Shown here one piece after another: positions 1 to 8,437 of a stretch of 40,620 nucleotides of DNA. Each line of letters opens with the position of its first letter. Position 1 is the stretch's first letter. Origin of the DNA: an uncultured Clostridia bacterium (GTDB lineage: Bacteria; Bacillota; Clostridia; Lachnospirales; CAG-274); contig CANQVZ010000018.1 in NCBI GenBank assembly GCA_947627425.1, forward strand, positions 1 through 40,620, read 5' to 3'. The notes below the pieces were generated by a model, which was not told where the DNA came from, ran no database searches, and saw only the letters and a program-made list of their open reading frames with translations. Position numbers and translations under genes: made by a program.

Positions 1-896
1 CACTTGATAAATGTCTTCTTTGCCCGCGAAAATGCGGTGTAGACCGCAATAAAGGTCAAGTCGGCTTCTGCGGGGTTTCGGGGGATAAAATATACGGCGC
101 AAGAGCCGCTCTGCACTTCTGGGAGGAGCCATGCATATCGGGTAAAAACGGCGCGGGCACAGTGTTTTTCAGCGGCTGCAATTTAAAATGTGTTTATTGC
201 CAGAACTATGATATATCAAATGCCGAGGTTGGAAGACCCATAACCGTTGAAAGGTTAAGCGATATATTTTTGGAGCTTATGGAAAAGGGCGCCGAAAACA
301 TCGACCTTGTGACTCCCACGCATTATTCGCTCCATATTGCAAAGGCTATAAGGCTTGCAAGGCAAAAAGGTATGTCACTTCCCATTGTCTACAACTGCGG
401 CGGCTACGAAAGTATAGAAACGCTTAAAATGCTGGAAGGTCTTATAGATATATATCTCACGGATTTCAAGTATATTAAAGCCGAAACGGCGGAAAAATAT
501 TCCAAAGCTCCGGACTATCCCGAGGTTGCCAAAGAGGCTCTTGCTGAAATGACAAGACAGCAGCCCAAGCCCGTATTCAATGCCGAGGGCGTTATGCAAA
601 AGGGCGTCATTGTCCGTCATCTGCTCCTTCCATGCCACGCGCGTGAGGGCAGGGATATAGTTAGCTATATATACAAGACATACGGCAGCGATGTTTATTT
701 AAGCCTAATGAATCAATATACGCCTCTTGAAAATATATCGGGCTATGACGACATAAACAGAAAAGTAACATCAAGGGAATACGACAGTCTTGTAAATTAC
801 GCTATAGATATCGGAGTTGAAAATGCCTTCATACAAGAGGGAGAAACGGCAAAGGAGAGCTTTATTCCCGCCTTTGACTATGAGGGCTGGAAATAA
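1..896 (+). CDS. PflX-type radical SAM protein (5' end outside window)
   Basis: The reading frame is open from base 3, so the gene begins upstream of the window and about 298 residues are visible. The first visible residues carry a Cys cluster, C-x2-C-P-R-x-C-G, with a further G-x-C about 20 residues later. This is followed by G-C-N-L-K-C-V-Y-C-Q, the CX3CX2C site for the SAM-bound 4Fe-4S cluster (near bases 174-200). That order, an N-terminal Cys motif followed by the radical SAM core, is typical of the COG1313/PflX family, annotated as putative pyruvate formate-lyase activating enzyme-like proteins. The true substrate of this family is not established. The GTG at 162 is an internal codon, not the start, because the family-specific N-terminal motif lies upstream in the same frame. 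The gene ends 12 bases before add, which has its own Shine-Dalgarno site. Confidence 0.9.
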   Translation, partial: LDKCLLCPRKCGVDRNKGQVGFCGVSGDKIYGARAALHFWEEPCISGKNGAGTVFFSGCNLKCVYCQNYDISNAEVGRPITVERLSDIFLELMEKGAENIDLVTPTHYSLHIAKAIRLARQKGMSLPIVYNCGGYESIETLKMLEGLIDIYLTDFKYIKAETAEKYSKAPDYPEVAKEALAEMTRQQPKPVFNAEGVMQKGVIVRHLLLPCHAREGRDIVSYIYKTYGSDVYLSLMNQYTPLENISGYDDINRKVTSREYDSLVNYAIDIGVENAFIQEGETAKESFIPAFDYEGWK

Positions 897-908
897 GGAG
901 GGGTAAGC

Positions 909-1889
909 ATGAATTGTCTTATAGATCTTCATCTTCATATAGACGGGTCGCTTTCGCTCGATACGGTGAAAACGCTTGCCAAAATGCAGGATATACCGCT
1001 TTGTGATGACGACGAGCTTGTAAAAAGGCTTAGGGTCAGTCCAAGCTGCCGTGATCTCAACGAATATCTTGAAAAATTCGATTTTCCGCTTTCTCTCCTG
1101 CAAACAAAGGAGGCTTTGGAGTACGGCGTTGCGGCTATTTTGGATGAGCTTTATAAAAAGGGATTTATATATGCCGAGCTGCGCTTTGCGCCTCAGCTCC
1201 ATACTCAAAAGGGTATGACACAGAGAGATGCCGTAATTGCGGCAATAAAAGGCTTGAATTCCTCCGGACTTCCTGCAAATATCATACTATGTATGATGCG
1301 CTCGGACAATAATTTCAGCGAGAACAAAGAAACTGTGGACATTGCTTCGGAATTTCTAGGAAAGGGCGTCTGCGCGGCGGATCTTGCGGGAGCGGAGGGA
1401 CTTTATCCTACGGACGATTTCAAAGCCTTGTTTGAATATGCCCGCAAAAAGGGCGTGCCCTTCACTATACACGCAGGCGAGGCGGACGGAGCAAAAAGCG
1501 TTTATTCCGCTGTGGATATGGGCGCTGAAAGGATAGGTCACGGCATACGCTCATATGAGGACAAGGCGCTTGTCAAAAGGCTTGCAGAGCTTAAAATGCC
1601 TCTGGAGCTATGTCCCACAAGCAATCTCAATACGGGAGTTTTCGGCAGCATACAGGAATATCCCATTATGGAATACATCAAAAGCGGCGTTGTTGTAACC
1701 GTAAATTCCGACAATATGACTGTATCCCATACAGACGCCGAAAAGGAGCTTGAGCTTATAAGAAAAACATTTTTATTGGGCGAGAATGATATCAAGGGCT
1801 TGCTGCTCAATTCTGCTCGTTCATCCTTTGCCGCTGAAAGCACAAAAAAAGAGCTTATAGAAAAAATAAACAAATTCTTTGTTTTATGA
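909..1889 (+). CDS. add: Adenosine deaminase
   Basis: The protein has 326 residues, the usual length, and is a metal-dependent amidohydrolase that converts adenosine or deoxyadenosine to inosine or deoxyinosine in purine salvage. Visible motifs are the metal-binding H-x-H at His8/His10 (D-L-H-L-H-I-D-G-S), H-A-G-E with His188 and catalytic Glu191, E-R-I-G-H-G with His211, L-C-P-T-S-N, and the last metal ligand Asp268 in V-N-S-D-N. Most described adenosine deaminases have Asp-Asp at that last site; here the second position is Asn269. I believe this variant occurs in other Clostridia, so it does not exclude deaminase activity. The ATG at 909 follows a strong GGAGGGG site. Transcription probably continues from the upstream radical SAM gene and ends at the hairpin at 1897-1926. 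Confidence 0.93.
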   Translation: MNCLIDLHLHIDGSLSLDTVKTLAKMQDIPLCDDDELVKRLRVSPSCRDLNEYLEKFDFPLSLLQTKEALEYGVAAILDELYKKGFIYAELRFAPQLHTQKGMTQRDAVIAAIKGLNSSGLPANIILCMMRSDNNFSENKETVDIASEFLGKGVCAADLAGAEGLYPTDDFKALFEYARKKGVPFTIHAGEADGAKSVYSAVDMGAERIGHGIRSYEDKALVKRLAELKMPLELCPTSNLNTGVFGSIQEYPIMEYIKSGVVVTVNSDNMTVSHTDAEKELELIRKTFLLGENDIKGLLLNSARSSFAAESTKKELIEKINKFFVL

Positions 1890-1896
1890 CAACAAA

Positions 1897-1926
1897 AAGG
1901 GAACAGTCATTCTGCACTGCTCCCTT
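1897..1926. terminator. Bidirectional intrinsic terminator between add and prfC
   Basis: An 11-base arm at 1897-1907 pairs with 1916-1926, with one A-C mismatch. It is flanked by an A run on the left and a T-rich stretch (1927-1934) on the right. It lies between the convergent ends of add and prfC and can serve both. Confidence 0.85.
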
Positions 1927-1933
1927 ATATTTT

Positions 1934-3514
1934 TCAGAAATCGTCGTCCACGGCAAGAGCCTCTATAAGCTCCATATCCTCGTTTCTTTCCGCAAAGGTA
2001 TTCATTGCGTATTCGTTTGCAAAGAGTATTATAGGTCTTTCAAAGTGGTCAAAAACAAGCGTACAGCGCGAATTGAGCGCCTCCTTTATCTCGTCCGCCG
2101 TTTTTCCCTTCACCCATCTTGCTACGCTGTAATCCATTGGCTCCATGCGTATTTCCGAGTTATATTCGTTTTTAAGTCTGTACTCGAACACTTCAAACTG
2201 CAATGCGCCTACGGCTCCCAGCACAACATCGTTGTATTCTGTCTTGTATATCTGTATGGCGCCCTCCTGCGCAAGCTGATCCACGCCCTTTTGGAACTGC
2301 TTTGCCTTCATTGTATCCACGGGTCTGACCTTCATAAAAAGCTCGGGCGGGAATGTAGGCAGAGGCTCAAAGAAAAGCTTATCTTTGCAGTCGGTGAGAG
2401 TATCGCCTATCTGATAGTTTCCAGTGTCATATATGCCTATAATGTCGCCCGCCATAGCCGTTTCCACATTTTCTCTCTCATTTGCCATAAGCTGTGTGGA
2501 TTGGTTAAGCTTCATTTTTTTGCCGTTCCGCGAAAGAGTGACCTCCATTCCTCTTTCAAATGTACCCGAACATATCCTAAAAAAGGCGAGTCTGTCTCTG
2601 TGTGCGGGATTCATATTTGCCTGTATCTTGAATATAAAGCCGGAGAAAAAATCGTCCGTGGGCTTAACAACGCCGTCTATTGTCCTTCTTTCGCCGGGAG
2701 CGGGAGACATTTCCAGAAAGTGCTCAAGGAAATTAGTAACGCCGAAGTCCACAAGCGCAGAGCCGAAGAACACGGGCGAAAGCTTTCCCGATGCTATCTT
2801 TTCAATATCAAATTCATTTCCTGCGCCGTCCAGAAGCTCTATCTCATCTCTCAGATTTTGCAGATTCTCGTCAAATATAATGCCGTCGAGCATCTCGTCA
2901 TACACTCCGTTTTCGCCAAGCTCTATTGTTTTCTTCTCCTTGTAGAGATATACCTTGTTTTCGAGCCTGTCATAAACGCCCTCAAAATAAGCGCCGTTGC
3001 CTATCGGCCATGTAACCGCCACAGAGGGCAGTCCCAAAGCATTTTCAAGCTCCTCCAAAAGCGCAAGAGGCTCCATTGCCTCTCTGTCCAGCTTGTTCAT
3101 AAATGTAAATATAGGTATGCCTCTCATGCTGCACACCTTGAAAAGCTTTCTTGTCTGCGCCTCCACGCCCTTTGCCGCGTCTATCACCATAACTGCGGAG
3201 TCAACGGATGTGAGTATCCTGTAGGTGTCCTCTCCGAAGTCGTTATGACCGGGAGTGTCCATTATGGACACGATCTTGTCATTGTATTCAAACTGCATCA
3301 CAGATGATGTTACGGATATACCTCTTTGTCTTTCTATCTCCATCCAGTCGGATCTGGCAAAGCGTCCTCTCCTTGCCTTCACTGCGCCTGCCTCATGTAT
3401 TGCGCCTCCGTGCAGCAGGAGCTTTTCGGTAAGCGTGGTCTTTCCTGCATCGGGATGAGAAATTATGCCGAATATCCTTCTTTTGTTTATAAGGTTAATA
3501 TCTGGTGCGCTCAT
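1934..3514 (-). CDS. prfC: Peptide chain release factor 3
   Basis: The protein has 526 residues, the typical length of RF3, the translational GTPase that recycles RF1/RF2 from the ribosome after termination. The N-terminus carries the G domain: P-loop H-P-D-A-G-K-T-T near residues 20-27, a switch region with the R-G-I-S-V-T-S-S motif that distinguishes RF3-type factors, D-T-P-G-H, and N-K-L-D. EF-Tu-like domain II and an RF3 C-terminal domain follow (F-Q-K-G-V-D-Q-L near residue 395). It is transcribed alone from a clear promoter at 3556-3584. The start follows a GGAAAGGAAAA ribosome site. A 473-codon open frame on the opposite strand is an antisense shadow. Confidence 0.97.
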   Translation of the reverse strand: MSAPDINLINKRRIFGIISHPDAGKTTLTEKLLLHGGAIHEAGAVKARRGRFARSDWMEIERQRGISVTSSVMQFEYNDKIVSIMDTPGHNDFGEDTYRILTSVDSAVMVIDAAKGVEAQTRKLFKVCSMRGIPIFTFMNKLDREAMEPLALLEELENALGLPSVAVTWPIGNGAYFEGVYDRLENKVYLYKEKKTIELGENGVYDEMLDGIIFDENLQNLRDEIELLDGAGNEFDIEKIASGKLSPVFFGSALVDFGVTNFLEHFLEMSPAPGERRTIDGVVKPTDDFFSGFIFKIQANMNPAHRDRLAFFRICSGTFERGMEVTLSRNGKKMKLNQSTQLMANERENVETAMAGDIIGIYDTGNYQIGDTLTDCKDKLFFEPLPTFPPELFMKVRPVDTMKAKQFQKGVDQLAQEGAIQIYKTEYNDVVLGAVGALQFEVFEYRLKNEYNSEIRMEPMDYSVARWVKGKTADEIKEALNSRCTLVFDHFERPIILFANEYAMNTFAERNEDMELIEALAVDDDF

Positions 3515-3555
3515 TTAAAATTTTCCTTTCCGAATATATTGCTGTCATCTTTACT

Positions 3556-3584
3556 ATTTTATAGGAATTCAACTGTATTTGCAA
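3556..3584 (-). promoter_or_regulatory. Promoter of prfC
   Basis: On the minus strand, -35 TTGCAA (3579-3584), a 17-base spacer and -10 TAAAAT (3556-3561) precede prfC. The form matches the other sigma-A-type promoters in this window. Confidence 0.7.
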
Positions 3585-3640
3585 GTATTTTTTAACACAT
3601 ATTCCATATATTTTGCATTTTATTGTTACAAATATTACAT

Positions 3641-3646
3641 TATAAT
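3641..3646 (+). promoter_or_regulatory. Possible -10 element of the CAP-domain gene
   Basis: A consensus TATAAT lies 41 bases before the ATG at 3687. No good -35 is visible at the right distance; the best candidate is TTTTAT at 3618-3623, 17 bases upstream. The gene needs its own promoter because prfC is divergent. Confidence 0.4.
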
Positions 3647-3686
3647 TAAATTAGGCGCCAACAAAAAGTAAAGGAGAGAGAAAAGT

Positions 3687-4694
3687 ATGAAAAAATTTTA
3701 TGTTTTAACAGCCGCTGCCATTCTGGCAATGGGAACAAGTACATATGCATCCGATAAATGTATGCCAGGCTGTACAAAAATTTCCCCCGTACAAAAGGAA
3801 ATAAATATTTGCTCGGATATAGATATAAATAAAATAAGCGATACATATAACAATATCCGTACCATCATCGACAAAGTACAGTCGGGAGAAATAAACCGAA
3901 ACACTTTGATAATGGAGATCATAAAGCAAAGCTGCCGCGATCGCTGCGACAATACAACGGAATGTACCACAACGAAAAAACCCTTCGCAGAGCCTACGAC
4001 AGAGGAAACAACGCAAAGAATAACGGAAAGACCTACGCAGCAAACCACCAAGCCTCAACCCGCCACCGAAAAACCTACACAACAAACTACCAAGCCTCAG
4101 CCTTCAACCGAAAGACCTACACAACAAACCACCAAGCTTCAGCCCACGACTGAAAAACCTACACAGCAAACCACCAAGCCTCAGCCCACTACCGAAAAAC
4201 CTACACAGCAAACTACCAAGCGTCAGCTCGCTACAGAAAAGCCGACACAGCAGACCACAAAGCGGCAGCATACATATGAAAGCACAACGGAGACTACGAC
4301 CTTAGCTCCCGCAGCAAACAGCTCCGAGGCAAGCGCTTTGCTTTCGCTTGTAAACCGCGCGAGAGCGGAAAACGGACTTTCACCGCTGAGCCTTGACAGC
4401 AGACTTTCCGCCGTGGCTCAGAAAAAAGCGGAGGATATGAAAAGCAAAAATTATTTTTCACATACATCGCCCACCTACGGTTCGCCCTTTAATATGATAA
4501 ATAATGCGGGCATAAGCTATAAAACGTCGGGAGAAAACATAGCCAAAGGACAGAAGGATGCACAGGCTGTATTTAACGCTTGGATGAATTCTTCGGGACA
4601 TAAGGCAAACATACTCAATAAAAATTATACCCATATGGGACTTGGCGTAACATCCGGTTCGGGAAGATATTGGAGCCAGATGTTTATAGGCTGA
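3687..4694 (+). CDS. Secreted CAP/SCP-domain protein with Thr/Pro repeat linker
   Basis: The protein has 335 residues. A signal peptide is visible at about 1-21 (M-K-K, a hydrophobic core, then T-Y-A-S). A Cys-rich segment follows (Cys25, 29, 42, 83, 87, 93), then a Thr/Pro/Gln-rich linker with six 14-residue repeats (residues 113-196), and a C-terminal CAP (SCP/PR-1-like) domain from about residue 208. The CAP domain shows N-R-A-R-A-E-N-G-L, F-S-H-T-S-P, G-E-N-I-A and the S-G-H-K-A-N-I-L motif. In Clostridia and Bacilli such proteins are extracellular or cell-wall associated, and their biochemical role is poorly known (YkwD-like). The linker resembles the glycosylatable Thr-rich linkers of extracellular enzymes. 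The start has an AAAGGAGAG ribosome site. It is followed by its own terminator and so is probably monocistronic. Confidence 0.88.
   Translation: MKKFYVLTAAAILAMGTSTYASDKCMPGCTKISPVQKEINICSDIDINKISDTYNNIRTIIDKVQSGEINRNTLIMEIIKQSCRDRCDNTTECTTTKKPFAEPTTEETTQRITERPTQQTTKPQPATEKPTQQTTKPQPSTERPTQQTTKLQPTTEKPTQQTTKPQPTTEKPTQQTTKRQLATEKPTQQTTKRQHTYESTTETTTLAPAANSSEASALLSLVNRARAENGLSPLSLDSRLSAVAQKKAEDMKSKNYFSHTSPTYGSPFNMINNAGISYKTSGENIAKGQKDAQAVFNAWMNSSGHKANILNKNYTHMGLGVTSGSGRYWSQMFIG
4023..4274 (+). repeat. Six 42-bp in-frame tandem repeats
   Basis: Six consecutive 42-base units encode variants of T-E-[KR]-P-T-Q-Q-T-T-K-x-Q-x-x inside the CAP-domain protein. Units differ at both silent and replacement positions. 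The last two change K-P-Q to K-R-Q, and the third has K-L-Q. Copy number at such in-frame repeats often varies between strains. Confidence 0.9.
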
Positions 4695-4700
4695 TACATA

Positions 4701-4738
4701 AAAAATCGTCTGTGATCACTCATAGGCGATTTTTAATT
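4701..4738 (+). terminator. Intrinsic terminator after the CAP-domain gene
   Basis: A 14-base-pair stem (4701-4714 with 4721-4734, including two G-T pairs) closes a 6-base loop. The right arm ends in TTTTT followed by AATTT. Confidence 0.85.
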
Positions 4739-4809
4739 TGCATTTTATTTTGAGAAGCATTAAAATCAACTTTAAATTCATTTAAAATACACATTTTTTA
4801 AGTTTTTTC

Positions 4810-4838
4810 TTGCAATACTATTTAAAATATATTAAAAT
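4810..4838 (+). promoter_or_regulatory. Promoter of the L,D-transpeptidase operon
   Basis: -35 TTGCAA (4810-4815), a 17-base spacer and -10 TAAAAT (4833-4838) lie 24 bases before the first transpeptidase start. This may also drive the second YkuD gene and possibly xylAB. Confidence 0.7.
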
Positions 4839-4862
4839 ATTATAGTACAAATGGGAGAGGCT

Positions 4863-6404
4863 ATGAATATGGTCAATGATATTGAAAACAACACAGCAAA
4901 AAAAGAGAATAGGGCATTGCGCACGGCGCTTATACTGTTTGCCGCAGCCGCGCTTATGTATATTGCCGTCGGAGCGGTCAAATATCATGGGAAATTTCTG
5001 CCCAATACAGTTATAGCGGGCACGGATTTTTCGGGCATGAGCGTTGATGAGGTCTGTTCATATTATGACAACAGGCTTAAAAATTATAAGCTCAATATAT
5101 ACAACAAGGGCTATATAATCGATATATATGAACCCGATGAGATCGCACTTGAGCTTAGCTATAAGGCAAAGTGGTATTTTGCGGGACTTGTGAAGAAACA
5201 GTCAAATTTATTGTGGCTGCCCGCTCTCCTTGGCAAAAAGGATGTCTACGAGCTGGATTATATGGATATCATGTGCTACAATGTCCATAAGCTCAACAAT
5301 ACCATAGCTCATTCCGTGGGCTATAATCTGCCCGTCACCAAGCAGCGCAGGCAGGGATCCATATTTTATAACGGTAGTGAATTTACAATAGTTCCGCCCG
5401 TAGCGTCGGATCAGATAGAGCCTGCGACATATATACAGTGCATTTATAAAGCAGTCCAAAGCCTTTCGCCCGATATGGTCATTGAAGAGTCTGATTGCTA
5501 TGTCAGAAACGATATGACGCCCGAAATAAAAAATAAGCTCGATCAAGCCTGCAATACGGCAAAGGCATTCTTTGATTCGGCGGATATGGATATAAGACTG
5601 AAGGGCTATGACTATGACTTTAATAAGGAGCTTATAAACGCGGTATACAATATCGACGGCAGCTATAATTTTATATGTAATGAGGACACCATCGAAAGAG
5701 GAATAGACGCCATAGGCGAGAGATATAACACTATGGGGAAGGAAAGACAGTTTACCACATCCCACGGCACCACGGTCACCGTGAAGGGCGGCGACTATGG
5801 CAGCTATATAGACACCGATTCGCTTAAAGCAGCGGTCAAGTCTGCTCTTATAGACAAGGAAAAGGTAGATAAAGAAATTTATTTCAGAAAAAACATTTTA
5901 AATGACAATGTTAAGGATATAGGCGATACTTATATAGAGATCGACCTTACAAATCAGTATCTTTATATGTATATCGACGGAAAGCTCGTAAAGGATTGTC
6001 CCGTGGTCACGGGACTTCCGGGCAGCAGGGCTACGCCTCAGGGCGTGTATATGCTGAAAGCAAAGGCAATGGATGTTCCGCTTGTGGGCGAAAACTATGT
6101 TACGCCCGTCAAATATTGGATGCCGTTCAACAGAGGTATAGGACTGCACGATGCCGTATGGCAGAGCTATTTTGGCGGAGATACCTATAAGCGCAAAGGC
6201 TCTCACGGCTGTGTGAACCTGTCCATGTCGAGCGCAAAGGAGATATACGGCTATGCTCTTGTAAATATGCCTGTTGTGTGCTATTATCACAGCAGGATAG
6301 ATGCATTTAAACCGCTCAGGTCGCCCGATCCCGTTATGGGACAGTACAGAGCGCTCACAGCGAGCGAAAGAGCGACCCGCAGCAGGATATTAAGAAGAAG
6401 ATAA
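4863..6404 (+). CDS. Membrane-anchored L,D-transpeptidase (YkuD family), active form
   Basis: The protein has about 513 residues: a short cytoplasmic tail, one membrane helix (about residues 21-38), an extracellular region resembling peptidoglycan-binding (PG_binding_4-like) domains, and a C-terminal YkuD domain from about residue 355. The catalytic motif S-H-G-C-V-N is intact, with His448 and nucleophile Cys450, and an upstream G-L-H-D-A motif. The family makes 3-3 cross-links in peptidoglycan or attaches wall components. Three in-frame ATG codons compete (4851, 4863, 4869). A GGGAGAGG ribosome site at 4853-4860 rules out the first; 4863 or 4869 is used. The gene ends 16 bases before a paralogue that lacks the catalytic residues, and both share the phrase K-F-L-P-[NS]-T-V-I after the membrane helix. 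Confidence 0.9.
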   Translation: MNMVNDIENNTAKKENRALRTALILFAAAALMYIAVGAVKYHGKFLPNTVIAGTDFSGMSVDEVCSYYDNRLKNYKLNIYNKGYIIDIYEPDEIALELSYKAKWYFAGLVKKQSNLLWLPALLGKKDVYELDYMDIMCYNVHKLNNTIAHSVGYNLPVTKQRRQGSIFYNGSEFTIVPPVASDQIEPATYIQCIYKAVQSLSPDMVIEESDCYVRNDMTPEIKNKLDQACNTAKAFFDSADMDIRLKGYDYDFNKELINAVYNIDGSYNFICNEDTIERGIDAIGERYNTMGKERQFTTSHGTTVTVKGGDYGSYIDTDSLKAAVKSALIDKEKVDKEIYFRKNILNDNVKDIGDTYIEIDLTNQYLYMYIDGKLVKDCPVVTGLPGSRATPQGVYMLKAKAMDVPLVGENYVTPVKYWMPFNRGIGLHDAVWQSYFGGDTYKRKGSHGCVNLSMSSAKEIYGYALVNMPVVCYYHSRIDAFKPLRSPDPVMGQYRALTASERATRSRILRRR

Positions 6405-6420
6405 CAGAGGAGTTTTGGAT

Positions 6421-8403
6421 ATGAGTAATAAACAGGAGAGTGTTAATACCGAGGTCTCATCGGAGGAGGAAGTCGGCAAAATAAACTATACCGATTTTCT
6501 CAAGGGTACCGAGGAGATCGAAGCCGAGATACGCAAGGAAGAAGAATTAAAAAGGCAGAAAAGAAAAGAAATGATGAAGATACTGCCTAAATCAAATAAG
6601 AATGATGCCGGCGGAAAAGCGGAGGAAGGCAAAAAAGACGAAGCGGAAACAGATCCCGATGCCGAGGCAATAAAAAGGGCGGATATTATAAAATACAGAG
6701 CCATTGCCGTATTTGCTGCTTTTGCCGTGCTTATATGCATTTATTTTGGAGTGGCATATGGAGTTTACGGCAGTAAATTTTTGCCCTCTACGGTCATTAA
6801 CGATGTGGATTGTTCGGGCAAGACAGTCGATGAGGTGTCCGACATAATGGCTGAGAAGGTGTTGGACTATCACCTCAGCATAGTATATAATGATATCATG
6901 GTAGACGAGCTTTACGGCAAGGATATAGACCTGGAATTCGGCGAGCTTGACAAGGTGCTGGAGGATATATGCTCTCATCAGAAAAAGCTGTCATGGCTGA
7001 AGGGCGTGTTTTTTGATTCGGAGCCTATATACACTGCAAAGGGACTTACATATGATACTCTCACACTGAGCAGGTTTATAGACAGCTCCCTTGTGCTGGG
7101 TATGACGGGCACGACAGAGAGTGAGGACGCAAGACTTGAATATGTCAACGATAAATATGAGATAGTCCCCGAAGTGCAGGGTGACAGCATAGATAAGGCT
7201 GTTTTTTCGTCAAAGGTGACGAGCGCCGTTCTGGGGCTTGATCCCGAAATAAACATAAATAATGACGGACTTTTCATAAAGCCCGGGCTTACTGCCGACA
7301 ACAAGGAGCTTATACAGTCCTGCAAGACTGCCAATAAGCTCATAAAAGACAAGCTGGAGCTGAATATAACGGATGATATGTTTGAGATACCCATAGATAT
7401 CAAAAAGGATTGGTTCTGTGTAGACAAAGCGGGAGCGCTCATATTGAATGAGACCGAGCTTTCAAAATATATGGATAAGCTTGACAAGAGCTACAGCACA
7501 AATACCGAGGTAAGGACATTTAAGACCTTCTATGGCGATGAGGTCACTGTCACGGGCGGCGATTTCGGCACGGGCATCGACAGAGATAAGCTCAGAACCG
7601 ACATTGACGAGGCAATGTTCAGTGGCAAGGACAGTCGGGTCGTTGCGGAATTTGCCGTATTCCAAAAGGATATAGGCAAGAGCTATATAGAGGTCGATCT
7701 GTCAAATCAGATGCTTTGGATGTATAAGGAGGGCGAGCTTATTCTTTCAACTCCCGTCATTACGGGCAAAGATATCGAAGGCAGCAGAACTCCCGAGGGC
7801 GTTTACAGACTTAAGTCCAAGACAGAAAATGCCGTTATCACCGAAAAGGACGAAGAAAAGACCGTCAATTACTTTATGAGCGTAAACGGAGAATACGGCA
7901 TTTGCGACGCAGGTTGGAAAAATCTCTTCGGCGGTCAGGTATATAAGGAGGACGGCTCCGACGGCTCCGTTTATGTGCTTGAGGACGCATCAAAGACTAT
8001 ATATGAAAATTGCTATGAGAATATGCCCGTCGTATATTATACTCATGAATTAATGGACGGCTTCTATTTTGAAAATTCATATATGGGCGAATTGATGAAC
8101 CTTATAGCAAATCGTCCCGAGATACCCGAATACAACGGAGAAACCGAAACAGAGGCGGACACTGAGGGAACCGATGAAGAAAGCGCGGAAAATGAAGCCT
8201 CCGACGAAGGCGATGCCAATGAGGAGCAGACTGTTGCGCCGCTTGTGGACAGCATAATGGAACAGCCTTCATCCGCGGAGGATGAACCTGCCGAAGACTC
8301 TCAAATCGAAAGTCCTCCGGAGGAAGCTCCGCAGGAACAGCCGGAAGCCGAAAATACGGATGGAGCGGCTGATAAGGCTGAAGAAACACCGCAGGAACAG
8401 TAA
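6421..8403 (+). CDS. Degenerate L,D-transpeptidase-like (YkuD) membrane protein
   Basis: The protein has 660 residues and the same plan as its upstream paralogue, with additions at both ends. It has a charged Lys/Glu-rich cytoplasmic tail of about 93 residues, a membrane helix at about 94-114, a similar extracellular region, a YkuD-like domain (about 420-545), and an acidic Pro/Glu-rich C-terminal tail of about 85 residues. The domain is recognisable from Y-I-E-V-D-L-S-N-Q-[ML]-L-W-M-Y, G-S-R-T-P-E-G-V-Y and M-P-V-V-Y-Y. The catalytic motif reads S-D-G-S-V-Y: His is replaced by Asp514, the nucleophile Cys by Ser516 and Asn by Tyr518. L,D-transpeptidase activity is therefore not expected; a binding or regulatory role is inferred. 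ATG 6421 is chosen because GAGGAG at 6407-6412 sits 8 bases upstream. Confidence 0.85.
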   Translation: MSNKQESVNTEVSSEEEVGKINYTDFLKGTEEIEAEIRKEEELKRQKRKEMMKILPKSNKNDAGGKAEEGKKDEAETDPDAEAIKRADIIKYRAIAVFAAFAVLICIYFGVAYGVYGSKFLPSTVINDVDCSGKTVDEVSDIMAEKVLDYHLSIVYNDIMVDELYGKDIDLEFGELDKVLEDICSHQKKLSWLKGVFFDSEPIYTAKGLTYDTLTLSRFIDSSLVLGMTGTTESEDARLEYVNDKYEIVPEVQGDSIDKAVFSSKVTSAVLGLDPEININNDGLFIKPGLTADNKELIQSCKTANKLIKDKLELNITDDMFEIPIDIKKDWFCVDKAGALILNETELSKYMDKLDKSYSTNTEVRTFKTFYGDEVTVTGGDFGTGIDRDKLRTDIDEAMFSGKDSRVVAEFAVFQKDIGKSYIEVDLSNQMLWMYKEGELILSTPVITGKDIEGSRTPEGVYRLKSKTENAVITEKDEEKTVNYFMSVNGEYGICDAGWKNLFGGQVYKEDGSDGSVYVLEDASKTIYENCYENMPVVYYTHELMDGFYFENSYMGELMNLIANRPEIPEYNGETETEADTEGTDEESAENEASDEGDANEEQTVAPLVDSIMEQPSSAEDEPAEDSQIESPPEEAPQEQPEAENTDGAADKAEETPQEQ

Positions 8404-8437
8404 TAAATAAAAATTTAAAATACAGGAGGTAAATTCT

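Noticed and set aside
1886..3307. A 473-codon open frame opposite prfC
   Set aside because: It is antisense to the well-conserved release factor 3 gene, has no ribosome site, and its Leu/Cys/His-rich translation resembles no protein family.
4023..4274. Regular repeats considered as a CRISPR-like array
   Set aside because: The repeats are contiguous without spacers, in frame, and encode a low-complexity protein linker.
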